This document shows, piece after piece, positions 11,636 to 24,547 of a stretch of 64,000 nt of DNA. Each line of letters opens with the position of its first letter. Positions within the stretch are counted from its first letter, which is position 1. The notes beneath the pieces were generated by a model. That model saw nothing but the letters and a program-made list of their open reading frames with translations, had not been told where the DNA came from and did no database searches. The translations under genes and the position numbers were made by a program. This stretch comes from Bryopsis sp. KO-2023 (lineage: Eukaryota; Chlorophyta; Ulvophyceae; Bryopsidales; Bryopsidaceae): contig BSYQ01000007.1 of NCBI GenBank assembly GCA_030272585.1, forward strand, positions 1,120,001 through 1,184,000. Direction: 5' to 3'.

Positions 11636-14100
11636 TGCTGAATTGCCCCTTGCTTGCGCGATCCTGACGTTCTTGACAGATTCGGCCAGAAGGGGCGTGT
11701 TTGACTCTGGCGCTGGGAAACAAAGATTTCTGCAAGGACCAACGGAAAACGAGGGCGTTTTTTGGACAATTTTCGGTCGAAAAAGAATAAATTAGCCCAC
11801 AGAACGGGACATGTTCGTGAACCCTTTTTTTTTCCTCTGGAGTTCTTTTTTCCCAGGCAGCAAACGGGTGGCCACTCGTTTTCGAGCGGACGTGGCGCCA
11901 ACTTTGCAACGACAAGGGCAATAAATGCGAGGGGAGGAAAACAGTCTACCACAACCAGAATAGACCTCACACTTTCCGGCCTTTTCGGACCTCTCCAAAT
12001 ACTGTCCTGAATTGAAGTCGTTTCGACGAACGAAAACGCAGGCTAATTTCAGCAGCGTGAAAATCGAACGCACCAGTCTTTCTCCCCCACCAGTTTTCAC
12101 CGACTTGCAAAAACTTCAACTTTGGCTTGGCTACGCCGTGTAGCAAGAATCGCTCTGAAGGGTTTAAAGACCCTCCACGTCGCCGTCCTTGTTTTTTGTA
12201 CAGGTGAGCTCAGCCTCGCAGGTCAAAAACCGGAGCACGCCTTTTTAACCAGACCCTCAAAAGTCCAGAGACAACCACGCTTGTGTGGACTTGAGCGCTC
12301 GATGCAGGGAGGTATTGGGTTCGTTGGTATTTCGTTTTGTGGCATTGTCAGCTGGGCCCACGTCATACATAGAGCCATTTGTCGAGGTGCCAGAATGTGG
12401 GAAGTTACACTCGACCATCCCTTGAGTTCTCCAACGATTTGTCGAGTCCATTTTCTTCTCGTTAGGCTTTTGCTGTTTGGTGTTGTGGAGAGGGGTCGCA
12501 AGGACTGGGATGAGTGTCAACCCAAACTGGTGCAACTTCAGGTCCCAAAAGGTAGATAGGTTCTGTGGAGGGCATTCGGAAACCACAGGGAGCCCCAGGG
12601 TAGTTTGATAGTTTCTGTCAAACTCCAGGAAACTAAAGTATGAACCGTCGCTCTGCGGAACTCCACCCCTTGGTAGGTTTGGAGTTCCTAACGTAGCTCG
12701 TCGTGGTGGAGCAGCAACACGCTTTGTTTAGGGGTCCTGGAAGGTCACTGCGAACAGTACTGTTCAGGTGGGGAGGGAGGAGTGTTAGCAAAGGCGGCAG
12801 TGTCAAGACAGTAATCTGGTTGTCTGGGACACGTTGTGAGAAGCGCTTAGCGCACCTGGGTTGGACTCGTTGAATTTCGAACCGACATGAAAACACTAAA
12901 ACACCTGCCGAGAACACAGCCCATGCAATTCTGAAGGACGGCACCGACTTCCTTCAGTAACATGCAAGTCCAAATGCTTCCTACATGTCATTCTGTCTCA
13001 CAATGTGACTCTGCTGCAGAAACAAGGTTGTTGGCCTTTCGCCAATCCGACCCAAACACAGGAAAAAAATGGGTTAAAAACAAAATTGATTCAAGCCACA
13101 GCCATCCTTCGTTTCCATGTCCCCCAGCCCACTCCACCACCCCACTCCACCACCCCATGACTAAATCTAGTCACTACTACTTTTCTCAATGGGTTTGTTT
13201 GTTATTTGTTTCCAATTTGTCAAAATGTTTTGTAGGGCATTCGATTCAAACCTCTGGTTCTTTAATTTATGGAATGTTTGTGGATCAAGAATAGTGACTG
13301 TAGCAAGGTGAACAACTCACTTTGGTCCGATGCCAACCGCTTCCGAGTCGACAAAGGAAGTTGTTCCATTGACTGTTCCCTCGATATTTACCCCGTGTCC
13401 GGATATCTATTCGATCCGCAAGGTCAATTTACTGTCGAATTCAAGACACTAACCAGTAGACATAACCACAATGAGGGCGGCTTGAGCTCGAATTCGGCCG
13501 TTCTCTTCAACGTTCAAGGATGAAGTCGAGAAAGGGGAAGGAAAAGAGAAAAAGGTCGCGACCTCAACGAGCGTAAAGACGAAAGATCTCCTGCCTGTTT
13601 TCATGTTCAGGCGAGTGCTCCACACGTGTTCGTCAGGGGAGCCAGCCATCTGTTTGAAGTGTCATTGCGATTGGCGACGTTCCTTTATGAGAACTTCAGA
13701 GCATTCCTCCAATATCCAGCAACAGTTCGAACCGCCCACCTCGCCAAAGATTCAATACGACCCCCCCGATGAGAGTCACATAAAACACTGTTCGTCAAGA
13801 GCATTTGACGTAAATCTTATCACCCCATCGCAGAATTTCTGTGTGAAATCAGTGCCGGGACCACGCCAATCCCGTTTTAAACCACTACTTTCAAAGCTGC
13901 CTCAACAACAGTTGTTTTTTGGAGAAAGAGTGAAGGGAAGGGGCGTTAAGAGGCGCTTCGTGGAGATAACCGGAGAGGTGACCTTACTTTAGATGGAGCA
14001 GCCCGGCTCCGTGCAGCACCCACTGTAGCAGTTGTCGACATCCTGTACAGCAAAACAACCGCAAACCCCTGCAAATGTTTGCTTGCATTTTCCTTGCGGG
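11636..14100. other. Intergenic region, no supported gene
   Basis: This holds the B55 5' flank (T-rich runs at about 11820-11860) and about 2 kb of mixed sequence. The open frames present are short, overlap in opposite strands and show no recognisable domain. The longest ATG frame (13603-13992, +, 129 codons) has no homology that I can recall and no clear splice context. Confidence 0.5.
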
Positions 14101-14186
14101 AGTGCAAGTGTGTTCAAGTTCGTCCTTGATTGCGACACATCAAGAAAACTTCGTCGCGTTTGCCTTTCTAACTTCGAGCGAGGCAT
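13989..14186 (-). CDS. Possible small cysteine-rich peptide or terminal exon
   Basis: A 65-codon minus frame starts at a true ATG (14186) and ends in a cysteine-dense tail with spacing C-x7-C-x-C-x8-C-x3-CC-x4-C (segments CKQTFAGVCGCFAV and CYSGCCTEPGCSI). There is no signal peptide in this frame, so if it is real it may be the last exon of a secreted peptide gene whose first exon lies further right, overlapping the start of the alanine-rich protein gene. I do not recognise the family. The length is short enough that chance cannot be excluded. Confidence 0.28.
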   Translation of the reverse strand: MPRSKLERQTRRSFLDVSQSRTNLNTLALPQGKCKQTFAGVCGCFAVQDVDNCYSGCCTEPGCSI

Positions 14187-14354
14187 TGTATGGATCCTCG
14201 CTGAAGATCGGTTGCGCTAGGTTCAACTGCACGTTTCTAGGGATCCTTTCTTGCTGACGTATTTGTTCTTGCTCCAGAAACAAGCGTTTCCTCCATCAAA
14301 GAGTAGAGTAAGTTGTACGAAACCAACTCCAGGATCAGGAAAGAGTGCTTCACT

Positions 14355-16344
14355 ATGGCCAAGTTACAGTATGCGTGCCTCGCTCTCGCCTTAATTGTTC
14401 TGCCATCTTCAGTACTTGGTACTGCGACCGGTGAGTTGGGACGGCATCTCCTTCAAAACAGAGCCGCGTCGAACGCAAAGGCCAACAACGGTGGCGTTGT
14501 CTCGTCGAGATCGGTTGCGTCCAACAAGGTGTGAAGGGAGGGCACTTGTATTTTGTCGTTTGGATGTGGCAACAGATTCCACTTTCATGAAAAAATGGTC
14601 TATGAGCACATATCTCCCTAATGAATGTGATGTTAGATTGCAAAATATCAAGAACTCTCAATCACTATTTTCTTCCAAGGCGTTTGAAGTTGGATTTTTG
14701 TGTGAAGGCGTTTGAAGAAGGGCAAACAACCGTTGCAATGGCTGTTGCCGACTCCTTCACCCAGGTGAAGGAGGGTCAAGATGCTTCAGCAGTGGCAGAA
14801 GCTCAGGCCGAGGCTGTAGCAACAGCTGTGGCCAGAGTTTGGGCATCGGCCCTTGTGGAGGTACGTCAGGAAAATGCTCGACCTGTTCCCAAGAAAATCT
14901 GCCTGAAAATGCCGATCCCCAGATCCTAGTGAGTAGTCATTGGCATGCAACAGGTCAGTGTGGAGGGCAATGGAGAAGCTTGTGGAAGCGCTCAGGCCTC
15001 TGGGACAGCAAATGCTGTCGCGTTGGCGAAAGTGTATGCTCAGGCTATTGCAAATGTTACCACTGAAAACGGCGTGGTTGCAGATGCTGAGGCTATCAGC
15101 GAGTCAGTCTCCCAAGCCACTGCCAGCGTAAGTACACCATGTTCTGTTCATCGCTTCGCTCTCCTGTACCAAATTAGGTGGCGATTAGTTGCAAGGAATA
15201 CCGTGCCCACACTGTGTGCCTGTGTGTGCTCTGGAAAAATCTTGCATCAATTCATTGTTCCTTGGATGACATTTGCGATTTTTCAATCCACAGGCCGCTG
15301 CCTCAGCCAAGGCTCAAGGCTGCACTACATCCGGAACAGTGGTGGCACAACAAACAACTTTCGCAGAAGCCATTGTGTCAGTGTACGCTGAAGCCCTTGC
15401 TACTGCTCTTGCTAAGGTCGCCAATGGAGGTTTGTGCTCATTTTAACACCATAATCTTATTTCTTCATGCTTTTTCAACTTTTTTTCCCTCGAAGACAAG
15501 GCATCCAAAAGGAGACACACACAACCTGTCAGAAATCACCGTCATTGATCAAGCAGCCTTGATATGATGCTCCGATCTCAACTGTTTTTTTGTTTCCTCC
15601 TGCTGCTGTCCTTCAGATGCCACTGCTGAGAGCACATCCGAAGCTACGTCTGAGGTGACAAATGAGTCAACGACTGTCGAACAACAGAACAACGTCGATG
15701 TGGTTGGCATGGGCAGTGGATCCACTGAAGCAGGTGCGACTGCTGAGGTCAGTCGAGGTGATGGCTCTGAGGGGTCATCAGGTGAAATGGCTGAGGAGGA
15801 GAAGAAGCCACCTCCACCCTGCAAGGACTTGGGTTTCCAAACATGTTGCAACCCATTGTGGACCAGGAGGAGGAGTTGCAGGACCATATGCGCCAATGAT
15901 GGCAGGTAGGCATCTCAGTCATGAAACCCAATTAGCTTTTTGCAGTTTTTCGGAGTCGACAGTGAAATTAGTAGTGAAGTGAACAACCGGAAAATGGTCT
16001 TGAAAGCTTTTCTTGCATTATATTGATCTGGGGCACCAAACTATAGATGTCAAACTTGAATTGACTTTCATTGTGCTTGTCCATATTCAGTGTCATCCAC
16101 TGAGAAAGACAAAATTCTACCATAGTTTCATGAGGTCTTATTGAACGACAACACGGATGCACCCGATGTCTTGCTGCTCATTATGATATGACATCTCGTT
16201 CTTTTGTTTTTCTGCAGGAGGCGATCAAGGTGCACCCTGGAGTTGTTGAGTTTCGAAGAGAGCATTCCCGTGTGGGCAAAATCTAACGATATGGATGTGA
16301 CATGCGCTTGCCCTGCGCAGGCTGGCGGCTTGAGGGGTTTTTAA
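14355..16344 (+). CDS. Secreted alanine-rich repeat protein with Cys-rich C terminus
   Basis: Six exons (14355-14528, 14708-14860, 14954-15127, 15294-15429, 15617-15905, 16218-16344) encode 350 residues. Exon 1 is a signal peptide (LALALIVLPSSVLG) followed by RHLLQ, a motif frequent after signal peptides in green-algal secreted proteins. Exons 2, 3 and 4 each encode one version of an alanine-rich helical repeat (AEAVATAVARVWASALVEV; ANAVALAKVYAQAIANV; AEAIVSVYAEALATALAKV). Repeats 2 and 3 each carry one Cys. Exons 1-3 are multiples of three in phase 0, so the repeats follow exon borders. Exon 5 is Ser/Thr/Glu-rich, then turns basic and Cys-rich (CKDLGFQTCCN...CRTIC), and exon 6 adds three more Cys. 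It is probably an extracellular or cell-wall protein; I do not recognise a named family. The exon 2 acceptor is the least certain junction. Confidence 0.75.
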
Positions 16345-17346
16345 AAAATCAGAAATGTCACTGGCACAGTAGGATCCATGGAGGCAGAAATTTTCCCTAT
16401 GTTTTTATTTTGACGGGGTGGCCGCCCTCCATCATTGTCTCAACAAACAACATGTAGGTAAAAAACAAAAAACAAAAATCCATAGGGAGTTGCATGGGAT
16501 GATCATGAAAATAAGCATCGACGATATGGAACAATGTATTGTGAACCCACGTGTGGTATGGGGGAAGTGCTGGCATTTTTCTTTTTTGCTCGGCGTTTTT
16601 CCGATCTATTGTTGCAATGAACCAAGTGAGAGTGACCGGTGGACTGACTCTTTTTTTCAGGAAACTATTTATAGTTCAATGCACCAGTGAACAAGTCTTC
16701 CTCGTGTGTTTTATGATAAAGAAAAAAACCATTTCATAATATTCTGTATGCGTGTTTGTAATCTTAAGGGTTTATCTTTTGACCCATTTCTCAAACCGTC
16801 GTTACACATATCTTTTTTTTTTTTTTCCCCGAAATTCTCCATCCGACCATGCTGGATCAAACTCTAAGACAGAGATATGCATACCAGTCCAGCCACCTAA
16901 CAGGCATGATGGTGAAAATAAAAGAATATCGAGTGCTATGGATAATCTCCACAACACCCTTTTCTGAATTTTCATTTTCATGTTCAAAAACATGCTCTTT
17001 GTTGGCTGCATTACTCCTTGGTTTTCTCAGTGGGTTATGCACCCATCAACCACATGTTCCAATGAAGATGCCTGTTTGCTCCTCATGTCTCCATGACATA
17101 CTTCACATCGAGATTTCTGTGAACAAGGCCAGATTCTAGCATCATATTACTTCGTACCCATACTTCCAATATAGGATCTTTCATTGTTGCCAAGCACGCA
17201 GTGAGAGGAGTGAAAACAGTCCCATATCTGGCTGCCAGTACCACCCACCCCCTCACACAGTCATTACTAACCCCCTTCCCCCCTTTCTCAAGAACAGCTC
17301 ACCCCACATCAGAAAACAACAATGAAAATGATCAGCACATTTCATT
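16345..17346. other. Intergenic, no gene seen
   Basis: About 1 kb between two convergent genes. It contains T-rich tracts (for example 16810-16826) and no credible coding frame. Confidence 0.5.
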
Positions 17347-20300
17347 TCAGAGTGGGATTGTGGGCTCCCCCGGTGGTGACAGCTCAGCAGGGGTCAATTG
17401 GCAGTGATGCCGTCTCAGAAAGGCTGCTCCACACCCAATCATGGCTATAATGAAGCCAAAACTGGACATCGGGACCCCATGTGCCTAAGTGAGAAAACAC
17501 CTCCAGAAATGATCAACTCACCCAAACTGAGCCAGAATACCTCATGGACATTTTTGATCTACTGCAATTCTAACCCTCAGTCGATCTTTCAAGTTAATGA
17601 GCAAAACTATGCGCACGAACAACACTGTACATTCTTAGAGTTGCCAAAAAAAAAACACCCATAAAACATCACTAATTTGTGTACTTACCACGGTGGCTTC
17701 CAGGATTAATGCCCCGACGTGGGAGGAAAAAAATACCGCACTTGCAAGCACCGACGTAGCCTGGAGTTTTTGGCCAATTACCAACGACACCAGATGCAGT
17801 ATGGTGTAACCCATACACGACACAAGCAATGAAGTAGCTTGAAAAACTGTCAAATCATGTTGTGCCTGAAAAGTGTAAAAAAAAACACAGAAACACCATT
17901 TCACCCAACTACAATTTGGCTAGAAAAGAGAGCAGATGGCGGGAGGGGAAGAAAACATCAGCTCGCCCCAAAACAAATCAAACTAGGGGGCTGGATGCCT
18001 TATGTCCAGATGAGTGCAAACAAGAAAAGCAGCCCATACTAAGTATCTTGCTCCCAAAAAAACCTTTCCCCAAATTTATATCGGTAATGATGGCTTGCCA
18101 AAAACCCAAGAAGAAAAAATTCTTCGCTCTTTGACTTTTCTGAAAGCTGTGAGTTAATCCACCTGTGAGGTATGTTCAGTTTAGATCGAAGACCCCACCA
18201 GCGTGTAGGCCTCTTCGAACAGGAAGCCGAGTATTAACACCGGAATGGCTGGGACGGCATGTTGATAAAACATGTGATCCGCAGGCTCCCATTTCACAGC
18301 CGATTCTCGTAACATTTTGTCTTCTTCATCCAGGTCAGAATTCCCTTACAGAAAAAACAAAAAGAAAAGGTGTCGATTTCGAAGCAGCTTTTGCTTTGGG
18401 GGGGGGGTACATTTCATGAACCAAACAAAAACCTCTGAAAACATGAAAAGGAAAGGGAAGAAAGAGGGGTGATTGTTTTGGTTTTTTTTTTTTTTTACCT
18501 AACATGGATTCCACCCTCTTGACCAGCTCAGATGCTGTCGAAGTGTCTCTTTCGACCAGCGACAGTAAGAACCTCCCTCCTTGAGCAATTGTCCAAACCA
18601 ACATGGATATCGCCCCCCATATCAGCGATGCATCCGTGGAGCTGGCCTGAACCACTGAACCACCCAACCTATTTTTTATCTATCCACATTCTTTTAAGAC
18701 ACCTCTTTCAAGCTTAGTCTGGCAGTTCAACTAACCACACGGTTTCTTCAGGCGAAATATTTCCAACTGTGAGTGAGTGCAATGCTTTTTCTTTTGTTTT
18801 ATTTCGAGTTGCTCCAAGGTTGAAAGCGTTATGGATTCTACCCACAGTGGTGAATTAAACAAATGCAAGTATCTCAATCGAACTGCTGGACCAACCCGGG
18901 AAAAAAAACTAATAAAAACAAAAATAACATCTGAGGAAAACCTGATAACGCTTTCAGCCAAAACAACTTACAGAAGCCAGCGACGCCGATCATCAGAGCA
19001 AGTTGCTGTTTACGGAGCATCGATTTTCCGAAAATTTGTACATCGAAAGCCACCTCCAGCGAAATCAGCGAAAAGCAAATCCAGGTGATAACGAAAACCA
19101 CCCCTTGAAGCCACACCCCCAGAACAAGGGACAGAAACTGCGAAACACAGACAAACCTGAAACCAAGTCAAAAACACATGATAGGCACCAAAAAAAAACA
19201 ATTCTTTCATGAGCGAGCACGTAAAAGAATCGCAAGTTGCCCTTTCAGATCCTTGATTATGAAGGGTTTTCGCAGCTGCTTGCCATTGGCCAAACTTTGT
19301 CAAATGCACAACTGTGAATCTGATTTTTCTTTTCCAAGTGAGTGTTGGTGGCAGAAAGGATGGAGAATGCACACACACACACACACACAATCGCTAGGAA
19401 GGGCATAAATTTTCAGCAGATAGTGACTGAGCTGCTACTCACTTGGATCGCATGGACAAGCGTGACTAATAGATTGGAGCGGAGCCTCATCCAGCTATAG
19501 CTTTTCAGGGAAACTATTCCAGCCAGGCTTAATCCCCATAGGACAAGCGACAACGGAATCATGTGCCAAAATGCAATTAGAAACGGAGTTTTCACCAGCC
19601 GAGCGCATCTCTGTCGCAAACAAAATAAACCCACTCTTCACCTACAGCGAAAGGCTTGTTTTGTGGGATTGCATGTTCCTATCTTTTTTCTTGCAATGAT
19701 GATTGTCACTTTTTTTCGCACTGAGAATTGTCATGTTTGCCTATTCCCAGGGACAGGTTTTGAAGTCCAAGGGAAACAAAGATTAAAAACAAACAAAGAA
19801 ACACATACAGAAGCTTTTTCTGCAACAAAATACACACCTGGGTCTGCATCCTATCTTTCTGATTTTGATTGGCTATGAGAAACTCCCAGGCCCCATCCCC
19901 CAAACATCAATAATAAAATAAAACATTAGAAAATCTTGAAAACATGTTTGACAGGAACACCCCCCCCCCCCTCCACTTTTTCACTTTTCCCAGTTTTTTT
20001 CAATTTGATCAAAGAGATGAATGGTTTCTTACTTTCAGTTTCTTTTTTCCAACATAATCAGCTTCCCAATGTGCTAAATTCCAACCAAAACAATTACCTC
20101 CAGCAGCACCAGCCCAGCGGCTTGGCAGGCAGCATACACAACCAAGAGCACGTAATACTTAGAGCCTTGAATCAATCGTCCCACTGCTTCAAAATCCTGG
20201 TCTTCCGCTTCAACCCTCCCTTCCACTCCAAAGCCCCCCCCTTGCTGCAACTTTTTCTTTCCTGGAACGTTCGGAGTCTTCCCCTTCTCAGCGTGCTCCT

Positions 20301-20379
20301 TCAAAGCTTTTTGAAAGTAGTCCTGACCTGCTTTCCGCAGTGCCTCTCTTCTGGAGGCGTCGCAATCATTCGACTCCAT
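17347..20379 (-). CDS. Unknown polytopic membrane protein
   Basis: Eight minus-strand exons fit in phase: 20379-20098, 19882-19838, 19610-19443, 19137-18972, 18654-18499, 18344-18199, 17865-17689 and a tentative last exon 17382-17347, giving about 391 residues. The N-terminal ~65 residues are hydrophilic (MESNDCDASRREALRKAGQD, then Lys/Glu-rich). Hydrophobic helices follow: YYVLLVVYAACQAAGLVLLE, LIAFWHMIPLSLVLWGLSLA, FLSLVLGVWLQGVVFVITWI, LIWGAISMLVWTIAQGG, VPAIPVLILGFLF, LVSCMGYTILHLVSLVIG and VLASAVFFSSHVGALILEA. I do not recognise the family. If intron 6 is retained the frame stops at 18181, which would remove the last two helices; the strongly helical exon at 17865-17689 argues for splicing. 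Exon 2 (15 codons) and exon 8 have weak acceptors. It shares a ~240-base divergent 5' region with Bax inhibitor-1. Confidence 0.65.
19371..19390. repeat. (CA)n microsatellite
   Basis: About ten CA units in an intron of the unknown membrane-protein gene. Confidence 0.9.
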
Positions 20380-20622
20380 TTCCAATCCGGCAAACCCCCC
20401 CCCAAAAAACACGGAAGCCAAGGAAAAATCCGTTTCGTGGTGTAAAATCTCGTAATTTCCCAAGGATTGTGTGGAAGCTGTAGAGAAGGGGCTTACGTTT
20501 TTTGACACGGCTCCAGCTTCGTTTGTTGCTTTTGTCCATCCTGTGAAGTGTGAGTGGAGTTGGGAGTTCCTGTCTTTCGACTGTTTTCTTTGTTTTCGAG
20601 CGCTTGCGAGCGAACTGTTGCG

Positions 20623-23244
20623 ATGGACTTTGTGGACCGTCTCTCTGGAAGGAGTATCAATTTTGATTCGCTGTTGAAGTTTTCGAACCTGTAAGCGTGT
20701 TGGAGTGGGTGCGCTCGAGAAGTCCGTTTCGGAACGACCGATTCTCCAACCGATATGAGCTGACACTTTTGGCATTCTCTGTTTGTAGGGACGTTCGTGT
20801 TCAGGCACACCTGAAAAGGGTATGCACGCGCGTGCTAAAGGCCTTGCATCCTGCCCAATAATCTCTTTTCGATGTGAAAATCTGGTTGTCTTTTTTCCCA
20901 TGTCTCTTCTTTCGGGACGAGTGACAGCTGCGTTTCTGTGTCATCATAAGCTGTGGAGTTTCAGTTACCAATGGTGTGAATTTCTGTTCAGGTTTATGCC
21001 ACCTTGGCATGCGCTTTGGTCGTGTGCGCAGTTGGCGCGTATGTCAATGTCCTCACGGGTCTCGGAGGGATGGTGAGCTTGCTGGGAAGCGTTGGATCCG
21101 TGTTCTGGCTTTCCACCACACCTAACCTCCCTTCCACTCTGGTGCGTGCGCGTCTCTTTGTCTTTTGCCTTCCAATCGTTTGAATATGGTACCCACACCA
21201 GACAAGGATTCATTGAGGTTTTATTTCTCTTGAAAAGCACTTTTAAAGACTGACCACACGGAAGTGCCTGGGATCTGAAAAACCTGGTTGGAAATTTTGT
21301 CCCTGCTGGATAGTACAATGATGTTTGCAAAGCTTCATGAAATAACTTTTTTGTTTTGTGGAATTCCACAAGATTAACCAAAAAATAAAATACAAAAGAA
21401 AATATGAGGGCACCAAGTTGTGGAGCCAACTGTGTGTGTGTTGGAATGTGCAGAACAAGAGATATTCTCTTTTGGGAGTGACTGCATTTCTGCAAGGGTG
21501 CTCCATTGGGCCACTGGTGGGGAATGTGTGGAGTTATAACCCTGGTTTGATCATGACCGCTTTCTTGGGCACCGCTGGGGTTTTCTTTTGTTTCTCCATG
21601 GCAGCCCTGCTTTCACCTAGGCGCTCTTACCTCTATCTCGGAGGTAGGGAAAAAAAAAAAGAAATTGGTTGCTGCAATTGAAGCTAGGTTAGGATATTGG
21701 ATATTTGTGAAATCTGTGGTGAAGCACAGCCTGCGTTGAAATACATATGATGTACGAAAAGTATGCGTTGGGGGAAAAAAAACACGAAAATAGATGTTGG
21801 ATTGGTGACCAGTCCTAACTTCAGTTTAATTTTTTGTGATAAGTTTCAACTTACCATTGCTTCCTTTCTGTGTGGGCGTTTTAACTTGGGTGGAGTTTTT
21901 TTTGTGTTGCTTTTACCAGGATTTCTTTCTGCAAGTGTCCTTGGATTGTTCGTTTTCAGAATGTTCAGAGCAAGCAACTTCGCTTTGGAAATCTATGGTG
22001 GCCTCTTGGTTTTCCTTTTGTACATCATCTTCGACACCCAGGTAATAAAAGCAAAAAAAAATTGTTTTGATCAATCTGCTGTTCTCCTTTTCGTTTCGAA
22101 TTTTTCTGTGTTTTGTGTGTTAGTCTTCAATAAAAGGAATTCTGACTTACAGATGTGCTTTGAAACGCAGTGTTAATATCATTGTTGTAATTCGTATTTT
22201 GGAAAAATATATCACACGTTAGCATGTTAGTTTTTGGGATGAACAGAGCACCAGGTGTACCAAAACTTAATAAGATAAAATTTTCATGATTTAAGAGTTG
22301 GATAATCAGGAAGAAATTTGAAAAAGGCTTTCCGCATTTTTAAAACGTACAGAGGAATAGAAGTAAGTAAGTATTGGTAGAGTCAGGACCAATAGCGACG
22401 ACTAAAAAATAATCAGTAACAGTGTCATATAATTTTATTGGGGGGGAGGGAAACGCCATTGCCATTGTTTTGGTTTAAGCTACCAGGTGGTTGCATGTTC
22501 GATATGCCTTCTGGAAGAATTTTTGTATATTTTTATGTATTTACACATATTTTCATTTATTTATTTTATACCCAACCATTTACTGCAATATATGTACTGA
22601 ATCTGGCCTCTTTTTTTCCTTCAAATAAGAGGACTGCAATACATGTGCTCTTGTTGGCTGGTTAGTGTTGATATTTGGGGCAATCGCTTTGACACCAAGA
22701 CTACTAACAATGATTGAATTGAGTGTTGGTATTTTTCTTGTTCAGATGATTGTTGAAAAAGCTTCAGCTGGAGACAATGACCACGTAAAAGCTGCTCTGG
22801 ATTTGTTCGTCGATTTCGTAGCAGTCTTCGTCAGACTCTGTGTCATTCTGGTAAGGGAATACCATGATGGACCGTTTCCTCGATTTCTATTTTTGGTTCA
22901 AAAACTTCTTAAAAAAAACTTCTTCGATGTGCAAAGTGGTTTCCACTTCCATTTTTGCCCCTAATCTTATTAATCTTAATCTTGATCTTCTTTCTGAATC
23001 TTACTTTCTGATGTTGAGGTATAATTATAGAACATTCCAAGTGAAAATGTCAGACTGTGTACTTGAGCAGGACTCTCTTCACTGTATTGTTCGTTTCTCA
23101 ACGTCATTTCTGTGTGCACATTATTGGTCCTGGGTATGATTCTTTTGATTGATTTATTTATTTTGATCTGATATGTTCTGATTTCTGTTTTCTACCTTTT
23201 CTCAGATGAAAAAAGCTGACGAGAAGGAGAGGAAAAGAAGGTAG
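20623..23244 (+). CDS. BI-1: Bax inhibitor-1 (TMBIM family)
   Basis: BI-1 is a six- to seven-helix ER membrane protein that leaks Ca2+ and restrains stress-induced cell death. Seven exons (20623-20690, 20789-20819, 20992-21141, 21454-21643, 21920-22041, 22746-22850, 23206-23244) encode 234 residues. Conserved plant-type blocks: INFDSLLKFSNL, VQAHLKRVYATLACALVVCA, FLQGCSIGPLVG, ITAFLGTA-type MTAFLGTAGVFFCFSMAALL, SYLYLGG, LEIYGGLLVFLLYIIFDTQ, KAALDLFVDFVAVFVRLCVI, and the basic C-terminal tail KKADEKERKRR required for Ca2+ regulation in known members. It is slightly shorter than land-plant BI-1 because the loop after LYLGG is reduced. Exon 2 is only 31 bases. All junctions are GT-AG and keep frame. 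It is divergent from the unknown membrane-protein gene. Confidence 0.94.
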
Positions 23245-24540
23245 ATCCTTTTGTTAAGTCACCAGCTCATTCTCCTGACACGAGGAAAAAAAAAAAGTGT
23301 GATGGAAGCCGGGTTGTTCTTTCAGACAATATGGGCGAGGTTTTTGAATTGGTTTCTTTCCCCCTCTGCAAAACGTATGTCTTCTTTTATGGTTTTTTTG
23401 GGGGGATGATTGTCTGAAAAGTCGTGCCATTCACGATTGTAAAGAGGAATGAAAGCCTTGATGATTGATGGGAAACTGGAGGGTGGGGTGTATTTGTATG
23501 ATGTCAGCTGTTGATGCTGATTTGCATGGATGATTTCGGGACATTTGAATGGATTTCTGGCTGTTGTATCAGTGCGATATGAAGGCTGACAGAAGAGAAT
23601 GTATGATGCATAAGTCAATAGAGCAATGTGTTACGCAATTTGGAGAAAAGACATTTTTCCTCCAAAGGGTGTCTTCTCCCCTGTTCCTTGCTGTTAACCT
23701 CAGCTCTATTTGGGAAGCTCTTTTGTGTCCTTGAAAAAGGGGTGGGAAACGATTTTTTTTTTTGGGGGGGAGAACATTTTCTTGGAATCTTTCTGAAGTG
23801 TTGGAATTGGAAATGCTCTTGTGATGATGTCATCTTGGGGGGTTGTCATCCCCCTGTCATTTTACCATTTCCAAGGGTGGGTGGAAATTCATATATTCGA
23901 ATAATTCCCCAGAAATTTTGCAGCAGAGTTGGGCTGTGCTTGGGTGAAATTGCTCCCAAACCAAAATATGGTGGCTTGCTGTGTAACACATCAAAGAAAC
24001 CAACCATACCTCCTCCCTTTTTTCAATGGTTGTAAGAAACCTTGAATCGACACCACCATGAAACTTTACTCCAGTCGAAATGGTGAACATCAAACTCATT
24101 GGGCCACCAGAGAAAATAAGCAATTATTTTTCTTCACAGCAGAGAAAAACACAACAAAAGATGATCACATTCCCCCTTCTTAAGCTTTTCCACTTCTCCA
24201 TCCAGCTCCAGACAAAACAAGTGCATCACATCCACTTAACATCAACACAGAACTTGTTAAAAACATTGGAAAAACTCCTCACAGCCTATGGACACCTAAC
24301 CAAATGAGGAAGATTTTGTTCTTCCCAGTAACCCCCATCGACCCTATTAAAAATACTGGTTTTTGAAATTCTGTTTTGTAACCGTAACACGTTACGTCAT
24401 GCTGACACGGATGCGAATGCCGTGCCTTCTTTAAGACTCCGGCCTACTGCTTTCCTTTTTGGTGCCTTCGCGTCCATGTCGAAGCGACGCGCTGTCCCGT
24501 TGTGAGTATCAATTTTTTCTTGACTTGAGATTTAGACCAT
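23245..24540. other. Intergenic, no gene seen
   Basis: This is the BI-1 3' flank followed by about 1 kb without a credible coding frame. It contains a T-run/G-run junction at about 23750-23768. Near the right end a TTACGTCATGC motif (about 24392) lies upstream of the next gene and could be a bZIP-type site; this is inference only. Confidence 0.45.
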
Positions 24541-24547
24541 TGGACCG

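Noticed and set aside
12122-12586. Opposed 100-145-codon frames
   Set aside because: No ATG-context, domain or splice support on either strand.
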